Below are positions 22,408 through 32,428 of a stretch of DNA of 64,000 nucleotides, in pieces. Source of the stretch: Nematostella vectensis (Eukaryota > Cnidaria > Anthozoa > Actiniaria > Edwardsiidae). The DNA lies in NCBI RefSeq assembly GCF_932526225.1, contig NC_064034.1, positions 14,520,887-14,584,886 of the forward strand, given 5' to 3'. The notes beneath the pieces are model-generated. The model was not told where the DNA came from. It was given only the letters and a program-made list of their open reading frames with translations, and ran no database searches. The position numbers and the translations under genes were made by a program. How positions within the stretch are numbered: the stretch's first letter is position 1; the number at the start of each line of letters is the position of its first letter.

Positions 22408-25400
22408 GAATAGTTGTATGGTGTCGTTAAATCTGCACGGGTGGCGCTCTTATACGCTTAGAGGAAGCTACTACAACACAACAAATGGATCTAGCAAGGG
22501 CTATCAAATGTATTGACAAGCGAGACAAGCAGAGCCCTTAACAGCGGAGATATTCTCTGTACTACCGCGACTAGCAGAGCTGAAAAACGCAAGACAAGTT
22601 TCCTTGGTATTGTGGACAGACAAGGAAGATGGCGGCTAAGAGTGGATCTCCGGTGTTTATGATATTTTCTGTGCTATTTTGTCATCTTGTGTTTTTAACC
22701 CGGACCCAAAGCTCTCTAAGATCATCGCCGAGCCGTATATAAAAAATCAGCTTCTGCCTTTATCGTGTTTTAGAGTAGTGGCAGTTATCGATCTTGACCA
22801 GCTCGTTAAGGTCTCTTTGTCGAAGTTTGACTTTCGGAAAACACGTCTGAGTATTTCAAGATGGTCAAAGCGAGGACAAACTGTGTTAGTTGGAGCCGGA
22901 CATGATCCACCAATCGACATTACAATCTACTCTGATGTGTCTATGAATCCTGGCCCTCAACATAAGAACAATTTAAATCATACCAAGACGAAACCAAAAA
23001 ATCTTCCGCGCCATTATTCAAATCTGGTACGAGTTCAATTGACAGAGCCGGCAATTGTTCACAACAATAGACCTCAGTTTATGAGGTGTTGTGTTCTCAA
23101 TGCCCGGTCAATTAGGAACAAAGCTCCTGACTTTGTTGACCATATTTGCGATTCTAATGTCGACATTGCGGTTATTACCGAAACCTGGTTAAAACCTGGA
23201 GATTCTGCGGCTAGGATTGCTGCCACACCGCCGGGATACAGGCTACTCGATCACCCTCGCTCAGACAGAAATGGGGGTGGTACTGGTATATTGGCACGGG
23301 ACTCACTTGTAGTTTAAAGAGCAAGAGCGGGTATTTATGATTCTTTTGAGTATTCGGAGTGGACAATTGTGTCTGGCTCTACTCGTCTGCGTTTACTTGC
23401 CATCTATAGGCCACCATACTCGTCAAGTCATCCGCTCACTGTGAGCATGTTTATCTCGGAATTCGCCGAGTTCCTGGAGTCTGTTGTCATGACAACTGAG
23501 CCTCTGGTGTTGACTGGCGATTTCACTATCCATGTTAATATCGATTCTGATAACGATGCAGCTCGCTTCTTAGATCTACTGTCATCAATGGGTCTACAGC
23601 AGCACATTAACTTCCCTACTCATATCTCTGGGAACACCTTGGATTTGCTTATCTCAAGGACTCTAGATTCTAATCTCATACATGATGTCCGACCTGGCTC
23701 TTATTTCTCAGACCATTGTATAGCATTTTTCGCCATAAATGTTTCAATGCCGGAGTTCTCTAGGAAAAAGGTATCCTTTAGGAAAGTGAAGGCTATTGAC
23801 ACAACAGCATTCATAAGTGATTTGTCTGCCTCGGAACTGTGTCAGGACCCACCTTCGGAGACTGTGCAATTGGTCGACTGTTATAACAAAACACTTGCTG
23901 GATTACTCGATCGCCATGCGCCACTCAAGACGAAAACAGTTACAGTCAGACCCCAAGTGCCCTGGTATTCTGAGGAAATCCGTGAGGCTAAGAGAGTGCG
24001 CAGGAGCGCAGAAAGAAAATGGAGAACTACTAGGTCTGCTGATAATCTCGCCTCTTTCAAACGACACAAAAATCATGTGACGTATTTGCTGAAAGAAGCC
24101 AAATCTGCTTTTTTGACTGACTTTGTCAGTCAGAATTCTGATAATCAAGGCAAGTTATTTCGTGCTGTAAAAGATCTTTTAGTGGAAAAGAACTCACTAT
24201 GCTTCTCGGACTATGCGGATAAATCAGCATTGGCAAACAACATAGGAAAGTATTTTGTGGAAAAAATCAACCGACTGCGTGATGAGCTTGACAAGGGTTG
24301 TAGTGCCTCGGAGAATGTACAGAGCGGTGTTCTGGTGAATGACTGTACTGTAGAAACGGTCTCTCTAGTCCCTCGAATGGAAGCTTTCAAGTTGTTGACT
24401 GAGGAAGATGTACGCATGCTCATTAAGAATTCGAAATGTACTTCTTGTTGCCTCGATCCCATACCTACGCACTTGTTGAAATCCTGTAGTGAGCCACTCG
24501 TTTCCGTGATCACCAAGCTAATCAATAACTCGTTAGAATCAGGAATTTTTCCTGACTGCTGGAAGGAGGCTATTGTCGTACCACTGTTAAAGAAACAGGG
24601 ATTGGAATCTATCTTCAAGAACTTGCGTCCTGTGAGCAATTTAGCTTATGTTTCCAAGCTCATTGAGCGTGCAGTTTTCAATCAGACGGATAATCACCTT
24701 ATTCAGTCAGCGCTTTATCCGCTATTACAGTCTGCATACCGCAAGCATCACAGTACGGAAACGGCGTTGGTCAAAGTTGCTAATGATATATTATTGAATA
24801 TGAAGTCGCAGCGCGTTACATTACGTGTACTCTTAGATTTAAGTGCTGCATTTGATACAGTTTATCATTCAATTTTGCTCCAACGTCTAACTGCTAGCTT
24901 CGGCATCGCTGGGAAGGCTTTGGAGTGGTTTAAGTCATATTTATCAGGGCGCAGCCAGCGTGTGTTGTTTGAGGGGGTGACGTCGGACAGCTTTGATCTG
25001 CGTTTTGGTGTCCCACAAGGCAGCTGTCTTGGCCCGCTTCTGTTTGTACTTTACACCTCCAAGCTCTTTGAGATAGTACAAGCCCATCTGCCGGATGCAC
25101 ATTGTTTCGCTGACAACACACAACTTTATCTATCTTTTGATCCCAATAGTGAGACGGACCTAGCGGATTCTTTGGATGCTATGGAACGATGCATCAATAA
25201 CTTACGTACTTGGATGTACCAGGACAAGTTAAAAATCAATGACGATAAAACTGAATTTCTTGTTATCGGATCGAAACAACAGCTGTTGAAAGTAGATAAT
25301 TGTTCAGTTCGTGTTGGCAATATAGATATTTTGCCCGTTTCAGAAGTGCGCAATCTTGGTGCCTGGTTCGACTCACATTTTTCTATGTCGACCCATATTT

Positions 25401-26190
25401 CTAAGTCTTGTAGTTCAGCGTTTTTCTGGCTGCACAATATTAAGAGAATAAGCCAATTTTTGCCTAGGGATAAACTAGAAATGGTGTTACATGCCTTTGT
25501 TACCAGTAGAAAAGATTTTTGTAATGGACCCCTTTATGGACTACCAGAACGAGAAATGGGTAAATTGCAAAGGGTGCAGAATGCTGCAGCTAGGCTGCTC
25601 ACGTTATGCAAAAAGTACGATCATATTACGCCTGTGCTAAGAAATCTTCATTGGTTGCCTGTAAGGTATCGGGTTAAATTTAAAATCTTGCTAATCACTT
25701 TCAAAGCTCTTCAGGGGCTAGCTCCTCGTTACATAACTGATCTCATTAGAATTAAGAATAACGCGCGCTATTCACTGCGCTCAAATGAGGGCCTTTCTTT
25801 AATGCATCCCCCAGGAAAAATGATGAAGTCTTTCGGTGACAGATCGTTTAGTGTTGCTGCACCTACATTATGGAACGCTCTCCCTGCAAATCTTCGCACC
25901 ATCAATTGCAGTATCTTTAATTTTAAAGCGCAACTTAAGACTCATCTTTTTAAATTAGCTTTTAACACTTGATATCACATAATCATCAATATAAAGATAT
26001 TTTTATTTTTATTATTTTATTTTTTATTCAATATTTTTTCTATGAATCTATTATTTCATATTATTTTCGATTATAATTGTAAATTTTATTGTATATATTA
26101 GTTCAACATTTAGTTATATTGTAATGCGCTTTTGATCATTATATGAAAAAGCGCAATATAAATTAATAAATTATTATTATTATTATTAAA
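22408..26190 (+). mobile_element. CR1/L2-clade non-LTR retrotransposon, nearly full length
   Basis: It interrupts repeat copy 3. It has a short 5' region, an ORF2 with endonuclease and reverse transcriptase, and a 3' UTR. The UTR contains the stem TGCGCTTTT... AAAAAGCGCAATATAAA at about 26,128-26,165 and terminates in a TTATTATTATT tail, the typical 3' end of CR1/L2-like elements. Target-site duplication was not resolved. The ORF carries an in-frame stop and a changed RT active site, so this copy is inactive. Confidence 0.85.
22629..25972 (+). pseudogene. CR1-like ORF2: endonuclease and reverse transcriptase, inactivated
   Basis: The main frame runs from about 22,640 to a TAA at 23,315-23,317 and resumes in the same frame to 25,972. 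The AP endonuclease starts at about 23,075 with CVLNARSIRNK, ITETWL and NGGGTGILARDS. After the stop come AIYRPPYSSS, LTGDF, GNTLDLLIS and SYFSDH, the catalytic His motif. RT follows with NLRPVSNL, QSAYRKHHSTETAL, LLDLSAAFDTV and GVPQGSCLGPLLF. The active-site FADDT-type motif reads FADNT, so a catalytic Asp is replaced by Asn. An ATG at 22,629 opens a hydrophobic leader (MAAKSGSPVFMIFSVLF) in a different frame, so a frameshift probably separates it from the rest. Residues SDVSMNPGP (22,931-22,957) form a 2A-like motif. The C-terminus ends NFKAQLKTHLFKLAFNT, as in CR1-like elements. Confidence 0.85.
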
Positions 26191-26816
26191 TGTTTGACAG
26201 ATTTACAGTATTATTGACACAAAGTATCTTGCTCTAAAAACCCTATTACCCTTATACTGCTGTATTAAAGTAAGAAAGCCCGGCTACATTTGCCTATTCT
26301 TATGCTTCCAGCCTTTAGCATCAAAAGCATGACCCTCAGGTAGTCCTTGGTTGGTTTAACCTAAATAAAAGTGAAAACAATTAACTTGGGTATTTGTTTT
26401 TCTTTTAAATTAATATTTTTATCATCCCATATAACCTTACTAATTTTCCATAACTATTTGAATAAAAATAAATAAACACATTAGATAGTATGCAAGATGC
26501 AGACAATATAAGCTTGAGCAAAAAAAATATAGGTTGCATTTTTGGTTTTTATTTTCGATGAAAAAATTCTCTTGTAACTGTAAAGTATTTATGATAATGT
26601 TGAAAAAGTTGCTGTATCTTCACAAAGACTGATACACAGGATATAAAGGCAAGAAAGGTCTTCTTTAGCAAAATATGACAGGATGATATTTGTCAGCCTT
26701 GATTAAATATCTCAACGCTGTCAATAAAGTAAAGAGAGAACGAAGAATATCAAAGGATGTTGTTATGCTCAAATTGCTTGTAAGACCACGAATTTTCTGT
26801 TTAAATGCTCGGTTAC

Positions 26817-27121
26817 TGTAAGCTGAGTTGCATTATACCAAGATAAATTAATATACATAAATAAATAAGACTAAAACAGTACATTATAATAATTTATACA
26901 GCTCTATTTCGAAACTAAGGTCTTAAATGAAAGTAATGAACTGGCAACAGCGGTGTGTGCCTGAAGGCTTGTCGAGTTTCGTAAACTGGAGGGTTTATTA
27001 TGATACTCGTGCGTATCGTACAAGTTTGTACACAAGTATACAGCTACATGCATAAATTAACATACTGAATAACTATGGCGCGAAAGTGACGCAATACATG
27101 TCAGTCACTGGTTGTGTTACA
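26817..27121 (-). repeat. Probable LTR of an LTR retrotransposon, with adjoining polypurine tract
   Basis: On the minus strand a 305-bp segment begins TGTAACACAACC and ends CAGCTTACA (TG...CA, with TGTAA/TTACA inverted ends). Immediately 5' of it is a purine run AAAGAGGGGGA (plus 27,122-27,132), the expected position of a polypurine tract before a 3' LTR. About 60 bp of internal sequence follows to the boundary of repeat copy 4. No second LTR is seen, so the element is truncated. Confidence 0.5.
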
Positions 27122-27192
27122 TCCCCCTCTTTATAATGTTCAAAGAGCTTAACAACATCAACGATAACAAATCTCTATTAACATAATATAGA

Positions 27193-29617
27193 TTTAGGCA
27201 CTGCCTAAACGCGGAGCCAGCATAAACACCTTTTGTGTTGGCTGATCAAAGGTATTATTGGGGAATCTAGGATCCTGCTCTCTACTGAGATTTATTTATT
27301 GTACCAACCAAATGGATCCAGGCCTTATTCAATAATTTAAATTATGCAGTACATCAAAGTTAGCAAACACAATTCCTGGTGTGGATATGGCTGTCAAAGT
27401 TGTCAAGAGTCTAATGGTAAATTCTTATGTCCCATCATAGAAGTTCCATTATGAATATCTTTTGTTTAATCAAAACAATACTCCCACAAGCTTTGCCCTT
27501 GTGCAGAAAATGTCATGGATGTAACAGCATTCCAAAGATTCAAAATAATATATTTAGACTGTTTAGATGCCATACTGTGATTTTTATGTATTGATTTAGT
27601 GGCAATTCTCTCCTTCATTGGGCCGAATATTCAGAAAAATGTCTGGAAATTAAAATCCAAAAATATATCTCCTTTCATGCATTACATATTGGTGCACCCC
27701 ACCTTACCATATAGTGGCCTTGTTGTTGGTGGCCTACTCCCAAATGAATGCAATGAAGAAAAAACAGATTGAAAATGCTAACTTCTAATCTCAAACCCAA
27801 CCCTTTCATTGATCTATGTTTGGGGCAGAGAGGAAGCAAAGAATATCGATTGACTAAAAAATAATCGACGGGAGAGGAGATATAAAGTAAATTGACTCAA
27901 CTTGAAAGGTTTGGTGAAAAAAATATAACAGTAATGAAAATAATTTGATTGAGCATTTCTTGACATGAAAATTTCTAATTCAAAAATGAAATCTGTTTAT
28001 TAATTTATTTTTGGTGTAGATGGGAAATAGCAAAGAGCATCAATTGCATAAAAATAGTCAACATGGAGAAGGAAAGGAATAAATATGACTCTTCCTTAAA
28101 TGTTTGAAAAGAAAATATAATAACAATGTGATAATTATATTCAGTACTTTTCTAAAATATCCCCTTTCCTATTATCTTTAGGTTGATAGAAAACTGTTTT
28201 CTTTACAGATTTATTATTTAAAAGGCAAAAGTTTGTTTTTTGTTTTATATTATATAAGTATCTTGTTCTAAAAAAACCTATGAGTGTGTACTGCTGAATC
28301 ACATAGTAATGAACTAGTCATTTGCGCCCCCTCCCTTATGGTCCCGCAGAAGTCAGGGGTTAATGTGGGGTTTTAGACCACTTTTTAACCAGAATATGTC
28401 AAGAGGGGTGGTGGTATTGACTGTTTTTGACTCTTAACTTGGAAACAGGCTTTTATTAAAGTTTATTCCCCCACCCTTCCCTGGGACCATGGGTGTGGGG
28501 GTATCAAATGACTAGTGAATAAGAACATCCTACTGTTCTCTTCAAGACATGATTTTTAATTCTCATGTCTTCCAGTCTTTAGCATTCATCTTGGCCCTCA
28601 GGTAGTTCCTGGTTCATAAAAGAGTGAAAACAATTATTTATTATTTCTTTCGAAACAATCTTTTTATCAAGCCATTTATAATCTAACTAATTTTCCACAA
28701 CTATTTGAAAAAAAATAAACACATAGGATGCAAGATAATAACAGACAATAACAACAATACATATTGAAAATAGTTTTTTTTTATCCTCGGTAAGGAAAAT
28801 TTCTCTTGTAAGTTTAAAAAGCTGCTGTATCTTCTAAGGATATGTATCTACTTAGGACTAAGAGCACAGGATATAAAGACAAGAACGGTCTTCTTTAGCA
28901 GTATTTGGCAAATGCAACACGATATTGGTTAGCCTTTATGTAAAATCTCAACACAATCAATCTGCCCTGAAGAAGACTTATTAAAGACGAATTCCAGTTT
29001 TTGTTGTATTTTATTTTATTCAACACAATCAAGAATATAGATAAAACGAAGAATGTCAAAACAAAACCTGTTATGCTCAAATAATTTGATTACTAAGCTA
29101 AGTACTCGCATTCTCAAAGCATACAAAAAGGACAACAAAAAGCCAAATAACTGTCATATCCTAAATAGACAATACAAATCGTCGTCCGAAACTCACCTTG
29201 CATTGTTTTTGTTTTGTTTTTTTTGGTCGCTTTCTTGTGGTTCTGTTCGCTTTTTAATGTGAACTGTTACTTGCTTAAATTTACTAGCTAAAACCAGATA
29301 AATCTTCGCGTGAATGAATGTTAGTAGATCTCCTCTAGTTGACTTTATCCTTAAGTCACAAAATTTGAGGCAAAATAAATAATCATCGCATAATCGGCAA
29401 GAACTTTTTCCCTTGCTCCGTGCTTGTATTTAGTCGCCGGGCCGAGTGAGGCCTGGGAGTCGCTTGGCTGACTGGCTGACTGGCTGGCTGGCTGGCTGGC
29501 TGGCGAGTGACACCACAGGGTACCCGCGCGATGACCACAAAAACCAAGTCGCATACCTATACCATATTTCTATGCCTATGGGGCTACGCGCGCGGCCTGC
29601 GGCCGCGCTGGCTCCGC
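27193..29617 (+). mobile_element. Dispersed 2.4-kb repeat family, copy 4 (complete)
   Basis: Left end TTTAGGCACTGCCTAAA (27,193-27,209) and GCGGAGCCAGC (27,211-27,221). Right end palindrome GCGCGGCCTGCGGCCGCGC (29,590-29,608) and GCTGGCTCCGC (29,607-29,617). The interior is collinear with copies 1-3. It differs by internal deletions and by a roughly 60-bp retro-insertion near 28,966, listed separately. The open frame of copies 1 and 2 is broken here. Confidence 0.8.
28964..29024 (+). mobile_element. Tiny retroelement insertion with target-site duplication
   Basis: Inside repeat copy 4, about 50-60 bp (CTGCCCTGAAGAAGACTTA... ending TTTTATTTTATT) is flanked by direct copies of CAACACAATC, which occurs once (as CAACAGAATC) at the same place in copy 1. 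The sequence is the same 3' end as the element at 5,570-5,640. It looks like an extreme 5'-truncated retrotransposition event. Confidence 0.65.
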
Positions 29618-29758
29618 TATCAATAGCTTGATAGTGCTAATTGAATCAAGTTAGCGTCCCTTACCATTTCCCAGGAACATTAGTTTCTAAATTTGACAGG
29701 ACATTGGACGCTGATTAATTTGAGCTGTAGTAAATGTTAGCGTCCCTAGAAAAATGGG

Positions 29759-30250
29759 ATCAGTTCACCGTCCTGGGCCATCGTGAAGGATTTTAAAAAT
29801 CGTGAACGATTTCGAAATCGTGAAGGATTTTAAAAATCGTGAAGGATTTTTAAAATCCTTCACGATTTCGAAATCGTTCACGATTTTTAAAATCCTTCAC
29901 GATTTCGAAATCGTTCACGATTTTTAAAATCCTTCACGATTTGGAAATCCTTCACGATTACGAAATCGTTCACGTTTTTGTAGGATCAGTTCACCGTCCT
30001 GGGCCATCGTAAACGATTCCAAAAATCCTTCACGATTTCGAAATCGTTCACGATTTTCAAAATCCTTCACGATTTTGGAAATCCTTAACGATTTCAAAAT
30101 CGTTCACGATTTTAAAAATCCTTCACGATTTTAAAAATCCTTCACGATTTTTAAAATCCTTCACGATTTTTAAAATCCTTCACGATTTTTGAAATCGTTC
30201 ACGATTTTGAAAGTCCTCCACGATTTTGTAAATCCTTCACGATTGAAAAA
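29759..30250. repeat. Palindromic array of an 18-bp word (TCCTTCACGATTTT family)
   Basis: About 25 copies of words like AAATCCTTCACGATTTT and AAATCGTTCACGATTTCG. The first few (29,785-29,860) are in the opposite orientation (ATCGTGAAGGATTTTAAAA), so the array folds on itself around 29,855. The lead sequence GATCAGTTCACCGTCCTGGG appears at 29,759 and again at 29,983. Confidence 0.85.
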
Positions 30251-30259
30251 GGGGAAAAA

Positions 30260-32428
30260 AAGAAGAAAATGTTGAATTTATGATTTATGATCGCGTGAAA
30301 CTTCAAATAATACGCTTTTCTATACGATGCCTATGACTACGCAACCCCTCTCTGCCAATCCTGGGAACGTTCCTGCTATTAATCCCGTTTAGACATCGGC
30401 GATCTCTTTTCGCCCTCCCACACACGAAATGAAAAATAAATAGGAGTTTGAGTAAAAAGAGGGACCATAAATATGTGTAAGAACAGAACGCTATAAGTTC
30501 TTTAACAGATGCCTCAGTCTTAAATTTTGTAAAAACGTAATCAGTACAATAGATTATTAATAATGTTGTGCGCGGGTTTGTTTATCAATACTTCTACACA
30601 AAAGTACTTCACAATTTATTGAAAAAAGGAGAGATGTTGCTTTTCGTAGTATTTTACTAAGACTGTGAACATAAGGTCGGGATCCGAAACAATTACGTGC
30701 GAGCTCCATTTTTATTTCCATAACATCGCGAGAAGAAGAACTAATCTAAAAACACCGTAAATCACATTAGCGTACAGTATCCAATAAGCTACACGCACCC
30801 CATAAAATAGAAGGCCCAAAGAAAAAGGCTGTCACACTAACACTGTTTTATTATCAAATAAGTATACATAATAAAATAATCTTTAAAAATCAGATCCTTA
30901 TTATGACGTATTGTCTCGTGATTGAGGTCTGCCTTCCGAGGCAATCGAGTGAGTCGACGAGGTCCTTTCTTCGGCTCTGAGATCTGAAAAAGACAAATTT
31001 CGAAAAGGCCGGTCACCATCCACAATTAATGGTGGATAGTGACCGGACTGAACAGTGCCAATATTTGCATTTAGAGTTTCAGTGAATATATTTCCATAAA
31101 GCATTAACACGTTTTCTCAAATATCATCTATAACCTTGAACACTGATCACACTAAGTCACAGGGGGCTGTACTAACGTGTCAAAAAAAACACACTTGTTC
31201 AACTGGAATGACACCGCCTAAATCGACCAGTCCTAAAAGCAACACTGAATGATAGGTGCTTCTTAGTTGCTTAGCGGACATCTACACCCCTATGTTACGT
31301 GCCCGAACTGACCACAGGCCGTGGCCATTGGCTGCACAGCGGTATATGCAGCAGGCTCGACATGACGGAAAAACATGACGTGACGCTTCAAATAAGCCCA
31401 TTTCACATCGAGTAAGGCGGAGAATTTCTCTGAGTACTTAGTAACTTATAGCAAACAAAATATGAAGTGCGACTTTTTTTTAAATTGATGCGACTTTTTG
31501 TAGTTTCATTGAAATTTGAGCTTTTCGTCCCTGAACTGATGCACAGGGAAAAATTATCTTAAAAAGCCAAAATCTGCTTATGTGCACTTCGGCCTCACGT
31601 CATTTGTGTTTTGAAAATCAGTTCGTAGAACAAGGAACCTATAGCCGCCAGTGCTGAAAAACGCAAGACTAGTTCCAGTACCGCGCGGTTAAACCATCCT
31701 TTTTGTTTTGAAATGGCAGCTTTTTACCTGCGAACTGTCACATTTTGGCGAATACTAAGAAAACTATACCAAACCTAAGGCTATAATTTTCTTTATGACT
31801 TCCTCATTATCAAAAAAATCTGTCATCTTTTGAACAGTATGGTTTTAATGCTGTACAGTTAGTCAAATCAGCGACAACCTTTCGTACCTTTTCTCGAATG
31901 TTTTAACACTACAATTGTGCTTGTTTTCGCCAGAGCACGCGCATACGTTATTCAGCACTGTCCCTATATCCATTGTAAGTAATCGTGTCTTCTCTCTTTA
32001 TCTGGAATTGCCCGTGTTCCAGGTTTTTCCGTCATGTCAGCAGGCTCAAATTAATACAACTTTTCACAAGAGTTTGCATCTGATCGCAACTAAGCAGCTG
32101 AGTCCGAAGTGAAAATGATAGGTAAGCAATTCAAGTTTCATTCATTCATGCATTTGGATGATTTTTCGTACCAGGAAAGCAAACTGAAATCACAATTCAA
32201 TTCCTTTTTTGCATACAAACAAACAAACGTTGTTTCGCAGCTGGACTATCAAGCAGTCTCCCTGGAGCTCGATAGCCTTTGCCTGGAATCTTTTAGTAGA
32301 GTTCCCAGATAAGCTTATTACATATCTTGAACACATGTTTTAACTTTTTTGTCTTTGTGATAATGGCGCCCAAGATTTCTTGCTCGAAGTCATTGCAAGC
32401 AAAGTCAGTGGGAAAACTTAACATGTGT
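30260..32428. other. Intergenic region, weak exon-like signals only
   Basis: No supported gene on the plus strand. A sequence at 32,041-32,121 has an acceptor (CCGTCATGTCAG) and a donor (ATGATAG then GTAAGC) and could be a 5' UTR exon. The minus-strand candidate at 30,901-31,110 is listed separately. The satellite array begins at the right edge. Confidence 0.35.
30901..31110 (-). CDS. Possible terminal exon, Ser/Arg-rich C-terminus
   Basis: A minus-strand frame of about 69 codons has a polar, disordered-looking end (AEERTSSTHSIASEGRPQ) and a TAA at about 30,903. An AATAAA at about 30,847 lies 50-60 bp downstream. Upstream exons were not identified. It might be a 3' exon of a gene to its right, conceivably the 46-52 kb gene across the satellite, but nothing in the sequence proves the link. 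Confidence 0.22.
   Translation of the reverse strand: MLMLYGNIFTETLNANIGTVQSGHYPPLIVDGDRPFRNLSFSDLRAEERTSSTHSIASEGRPQSRDNTS

Larger units (their letters stand above)
20986..26812 (+). mobile_element. Dispersed 2.4-kb repeat family, copy 3, split by a LINE
   Basis: Left terminus: TTTAGGCACTGCCTAAA (20,986-21,002) then GCGGAGCCAGC (21,004-21,014). Homology to the other copies runs to about 22,407, is interrupted by the CR1-like LINE, and resumes at about 26,190. Blocks there include GTATCTTGCTCTAAAAA, the CCCTCAGGTAGT block and a TTGCTGTATCTTC block. It stops at about 26,812, where an LTR-like sequence begins. It is more diverged than copies 2 and 4. Copy order suggests the family inserted before the LINE. 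Confidence 0.75.
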
